Of a stretch of 64,000 nt of DNA, positions 61,118 to 64,000 are shown piece after piece. Below the pieces are notes generated by a model that did not search any database, was not told the origin of the DNA, and saw only the letters and a program-made list of their open reading frames with translations. A program made the translations under genes and the position numbers. Source of the stretch: Mycolicibacterium novocastrense (lineage in GTDB: Bacteria > Actinomycetota > Actinomycetes > Mycobacteriales > Mycobacteriaceae); contig NZ_BCTA01000052.1 in the NCBI RefSeq assembly GCF_001570485.1, positions 268,286 to 332,285 on the forward strand, read 5' to 3'. Positions within the stretch are counted from its first letter, which is position 1. Each line of letters opens with the position of its first letter.

Positions 61118-62307
61118 TCCGGGTCACCGCGAACCGGCCGCGATTCGCGCCGCGCCCTGCGTGACGAGCGCGAGGACGCGCGGGTCGCCACCCCGCATGC
61201 CGGGCAGAACGCCATATCCGGCACGACGTGTCCGCAGTGCGGGCACAACAGCGGTTCCTCTGCGCGGATCTCGTCGTGCGCCTCGTGCAGCAACGCCAGG
61301 TGTAGACCCAGCCGCAGCAGCAGCAGCGCCACCCCCGCCAACGCGAGGTACAGCACCAGCATCAGCACCTGCGGGAAACGGGCGACGTCGATCAGGCCGA
61401 GAGACACATACACGATGAGCACCGCGGCGGCGAAGCCGATCAGCATCGCGCGCACGACACCGGGGCGTTGATCGCGTTTGCTCGGTGGCCGGGTGAACCA
61501 CAGTGCGGCACCGATCAGTCCACCGGCCGCCGCAGCGATCAACGGCGCCGCCAGCCCCCGGATACCCGCCTCGACCAGCAGGCTCTCCATGGGCCGTTTG
61601 CTCACCACACCCGTGCCGAACTGCGGGGCCAACCGCGTGAGCGTTGCCGCCGCGGAGAAGCTCAACGCCGCCAACGCTCCGATCATGAAGCCGTCCAATG
61701 CTTCTCGTGACGATGGACGGGTCACGCGAATGATCGCGGCGGGCAACAACATCAGAACGACCCCGCCGAGTGGAACCACGATGCCCATGCTCAGCATGCG
61801 CATGCCGACGATCGCCGAACCCAACGCGACACCATAGGATTTGGCGAACATCGCACCGGTCAACAGCGCCCAGCCGACCGCGAGTCCCACTGCCAGGACG
61901 ACCGTGAGAACCAGTGTGCCAACGGGGAAGTCGCGGAACGCATCCGACTCGCGCAGATACAGCACGAACAGCAGCGGCAGACCCAGCGCAGCAACGGTCA
62001 CCACGGCGGCGGGTAACCGCAGCAGTGTGAAAGCGATGAGCGCCGCCACCAACACCAGCAGTCCGATCCGGAACGCGGTGCGAGACCGCTGCGGCAGGTG
62101 CGGGAACAGCGAGCTCGCGACCGAGACCTGCAGGAGGTGTTCGTTGGGCGCGGCGCTGAAATCGAGCGGGCGCAACCAATCCGGGCCCTCCCGCGGCCGC
62201 GGTGTCAGGTGACAACCACACAGCCCGCAGTACTCGCCGGCCGGCACGTCGGTCTTGCAGACCCGGCACTCCGCGGTCGGGACGGTGTCGTCGTCGCCGG
62301 TGCTCAC
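61114..62307 (-). CDS. Polytopic membrane protein with two zinc ribbons
   Basis: 397 aa. An N-terminal ribbon (CRVCKTDVPAGEYCGLCG) and a C-terminal ribbon (CPHCGHVVPDMAFCPACG) face the cytoplasm, enclosing about eight membrane helices. The tail is Arg-rich. I recognise no named family. Its ATG overlaps the stop of the S53 gene. It may sense or scaffold something for that protease. Confidence 0.78.
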   Translation of the reverse strand: MSTGDDDTVPTAECRVCKTDVPAGEYCGLCGCHLTPRPREGPDWLRPLDFSAAPNEHLLQVSVASSLFPHLPQRSRTAFRIGLLVLVAALIAFTLLRLPAAVVTVAALGLPLLFVLYLRESDAFRDFPVGTLVLTVVLAVGLAVGWALLTGAMFAKSYGVALGSAIVGMRMLSMGIVVPLGGVVLMLLPAAIIRVTRPSSREALDGFMIGALAALSFSAAATLTRLAPQFGTGVVSKRPMESLLVEAGIRGLAAPLIAAAAGGLIGAALWFTRPPSKRDQRPGVVRAMLIGFAAAVLIVYVSLGLIDVARFPQVLMLVLYLALAGVALLLLRLGLHLALLHEAHDEIRAEEPLLCPHCGHVVPDMAFCPACGVATRASSRSSRRARRESRPVRGDPE

Positions 62308-63965
62308 GTTGCCGCCTTCTGGAGGATGAGCACGTTGCGCACGAGGTTGTCGACATCCGGGGTGCCCAGGCCGGTCACCAGGTCGTAGCCGGGAAGGGCG
62401 TCCGCGACCGCGTTACCTCCGAGGGTGACGTCGCGGAAGGCCGGCAGCGGGGCCCCCCGTGCGATGCGATACAGCAGCGGGTTCAGGTCGCCGAGCAGGC
62501 GGCCCCCGTTGGCGAGCAGGTACTGGTTCATCACAGCGGCCAGGCCGGCCCAGATCGGTGCCGACTGCGACGTGCCGCCACCGACCAACGGCGTCTGCGC
62601 AAAGACGATGCGCACGCCGGTGAACGGGTCCGCGACGGCGGCGACGTCCGGAGTCAGCCGGCGGTCGGTGTCGCGGTCGGGCCACACCTGGCGCTGCCAG
62701 TCCGGACGGTCGAACACCGCCGAGACCCCACCGCCCGTGCCCACCGACAGCGGCACGTCGAACCACGCCTGCTCGGACAGCCACCGACCCTCGCCGTCCG
62801 TGGACAGGGTGGTGCCGCCCACGTCGGTCATCTCCGGCAGCGAGGCGATCGAGTCCAGGCCGATGTCGGACTCACCCGGCGGCGAGGACCAGTCGTCGCC
62901 GCCTTTGCACTCCAGCCCCGCGAGATCACCGCTGGCGTTGAACGCCGTCGTGCCGTGTGACTGCGCGGTGGCCAGCGCCGACCGCACGGGGGCGAGGTCG
63001 GCGGCGGTGATCAGCTTGTCGCAGCCCCATCCGATGGAGAAGCTCCACACGGCGCCCGGATACCGACGGTCGGTCTCCTCGAGCATCTGGCCGATGCGTT
63101 CGAAGGCGCCGTCGGCGGTGACGGTCGGAAGGGCACTGACCACGACCTTGCGGGCATCGGGAGCGACCGCGTGCGCCACCTGAAGGTCCATCGTGGCTTC
63201 GCCGCGCGGTTCGTCGAGTTCACCGACCACCTCGGGGGTGAACCGCGGCAGGTCGTAGGTGTCGGCGAAGCTGTCGAGGTCGGCCTGGTCGAACCCGTCG
63301 AAGGTGAAGAACACGATCGTGGTGCCCTTGCCGGTGTAGCCGGCCGCGGTCAGCGGCGCGGCGTTGTAGGTGTTGCGCAGCGCCTCCGGCGTCAGGCCCT
63401 TGTCCGGAACATCGAGCGGCAGCGTCCAGATGTGCGATGTGTGATGCGGCACGTAGCCGAGGATCCGGCCGACCTCGAAGACCTCGTCGCGCAACACATC
63501 CGGCACGTCCGGCTGCTGCGGGGATGCGTAGAACACCTGGCCTCGGCGCCCGCGGTAGTCACGCACCTCGACGTCGAACGCATCGGCGACCGATGCCGCC
63601 GGACCCTCCACCACGGCCCACTGATGTCCGGGGCGCCACCGCACGGAAAGCCCGCGACCGTCCGCCCAGGCGTACACCCCCGCGGGGCGGTGCCCGTCGC
63701 GCAACGCCATCGTCAACTGCACCCCGCTGTCACGCGAGGCTCCCAGATCGGTCGAGCTCGCCAACAGGTAGGAGTACGGGCCGGCGATCACCTCGCCGCC
63801 GGAGCGCACGGAGGCGGGGCGCAGATCGGAGACGAGTACGAACACGCCCGCCGCGATCAGCGCCAGCACGCCGAGTTGCCGCGGACTCACCGTGCGAACC
63901 CGGATCGGTGGACGGCTAGCCTCGATCTTTCGTGATGATCGGTTGATGACGGGCGTGTAATGCAC
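62304..63965 (-). CDS. S53 (sedolisin-type) peptidase, membrane-anchored
   Basis: 553 aa, GTG at 63965. A membrane helix near residues 31-46 (LGVLALIAAGVFVLVSDL) anchors an exported enzyme. A pro-domain (PYSYLLAS to VFYASPQQPDV) is followed by the catalytic Glu/Asp in GEATMDLQVAHAVAPDA, Asp region SGDLAGLECKGGDD, and Ser in GGGTSQSAPIWAGL, the S53 GTSxxxP motif. The C-terminal calcium region is DVTLGGNAVADALPGYDLVTGLGTPDVDNL. An acid serine-carboxyl protease acting at or outside the membrane. First gene of a three-gene overlapping operon. Confidence 0.88.
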   Translation of the reverse strand: MHYTPVINRSSRKIEASRPPIRVRTVSPRQLGVLALIAAGVFVLVSDLRPASVRSGGEVIAGPYSYLLASSTDLGASRDSGVQLTMALRDGHRPAGVYAWADGRGLSVRWRPGHQWAVVEGPAASVADAFDVEVRDYRGRRGQVFYASPQQPDVPDVLRDEVFEVGRILGYVPHHTSHIWTLPLDVPDKGLTPEALRNTYNAAPLTAAGYTGKGTTIVFFTFDGFDQADLDSFADTYDLPRFTPEVVGELDEPRGEATMDLQVAHAVAPDARKVVVSALPTVTADGAFERIGQMLEETDRRYPGAVWSFSIGWGCDKLITAADLAPVRSALATAQSHGTTAFNASGDLAGLECKGGDDWSSPPGESDIGLDSIASLPEMTDVGGTTLSTDGEGRWLSEQAWFDVPLSVGTGGGVSAVFDRPDWQRQVWPDRDTDRRLTPDVAAVADPFTGVRIVFAQTPLVGGGTSQSAPIWAGLAAVMNQYLLANGGRLLGDLNPLLYRIARGAPLPAFRDVTLGGNAVADALPGYDLVTGLGTPDVDNLVRNVLILQKAAT

Positions 63966-64000
63966 GGAAGTGCCTGTCCTGCTTGAGAAAATCGGCTTGT

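Overview
The window is high-GC actinobacterial DNA that I place in the genus Mycobacterium, in a rapidly growing (Mycolicibacterium-like) species. Evidence is the content (mmpL3, mmpL11, haem-carrier haemophores, an EspK-like ESX protein, omamA/omamB, ricR, zmp1, treS-mak) and the gene order. From memory of the M. tuberculosis map, the window read right to left follows Rv0120c (fusA2) through Rv0209, with species-specific insertions. No rRNA, tRNA, integrase, transposase or CRISPR array was seen.

Left part (1-3770). A partial GTPase-like gene is followed by an accessory island of about 3.1 kb, placed just before trmB. The island holds a DUF5131 (phage Gp37/Gp68, radical-SAM-like) gene, a convergent three-Cys-motif partner gene (tcmP) broken by a 4-bp CTAG duplication, small phage-like ORFs including a 14-codon one, an operator-like palindrome, and an AT-rich segment with six CTATAG-type hexamers spaced exactly 11 bp apart.

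Envelope-lipid and haem region (3771-21330). trmB, an NYN-domain gene and mmpL3 are followed by an AI-2E family transporter, a UPF0104-like membrane protein, an M23 lipoprotein, a DUF3054 protein, a PrrAB-like two-component system (regulator frameshifted), two haemophore-family exported proteins, mmpL11 with its small downstream genes, and omamA-omamB. MmpL3 carries an extra segment of about 108 residues resembling a DUF4190 domain between its two halves.

Metabolic and accessory region (21450-44820). This holds a glycosyltransferase coupled to zmp1, an L,D-transpeptidase, a copper-responsive ricR/DUF305 operon with a clear operator, ilvD, two paralogous exported Cys-containing proteins flanking an SRPBCC protein, and an IclR-regulated FAD oxidase/DAPG-hydrolase pair. 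After these come an O-methyltransferase, a three-gene ESX-secretion-related cassette (EspC-like, duplicated-domain membrane protein, EspK-like), an alcohol dehydrogenase, a tightly overlapping four-gene membrane/cupredoxin operon, pncA and an enoyl-CoA hydratase.

Right part (44930-63965). glgX, treS and mak represent alpha-glucan/trehalose metabolism. They are followed by a HugZ-like and a phosphoribosyltransferase gene, a four-gene ABC importer operon, F420/flavin oxidase-like and fusA2 genes, and a three-gene operon ending in zinc-ribbon membrane and S53 sedolisin-type genes at the window edge.
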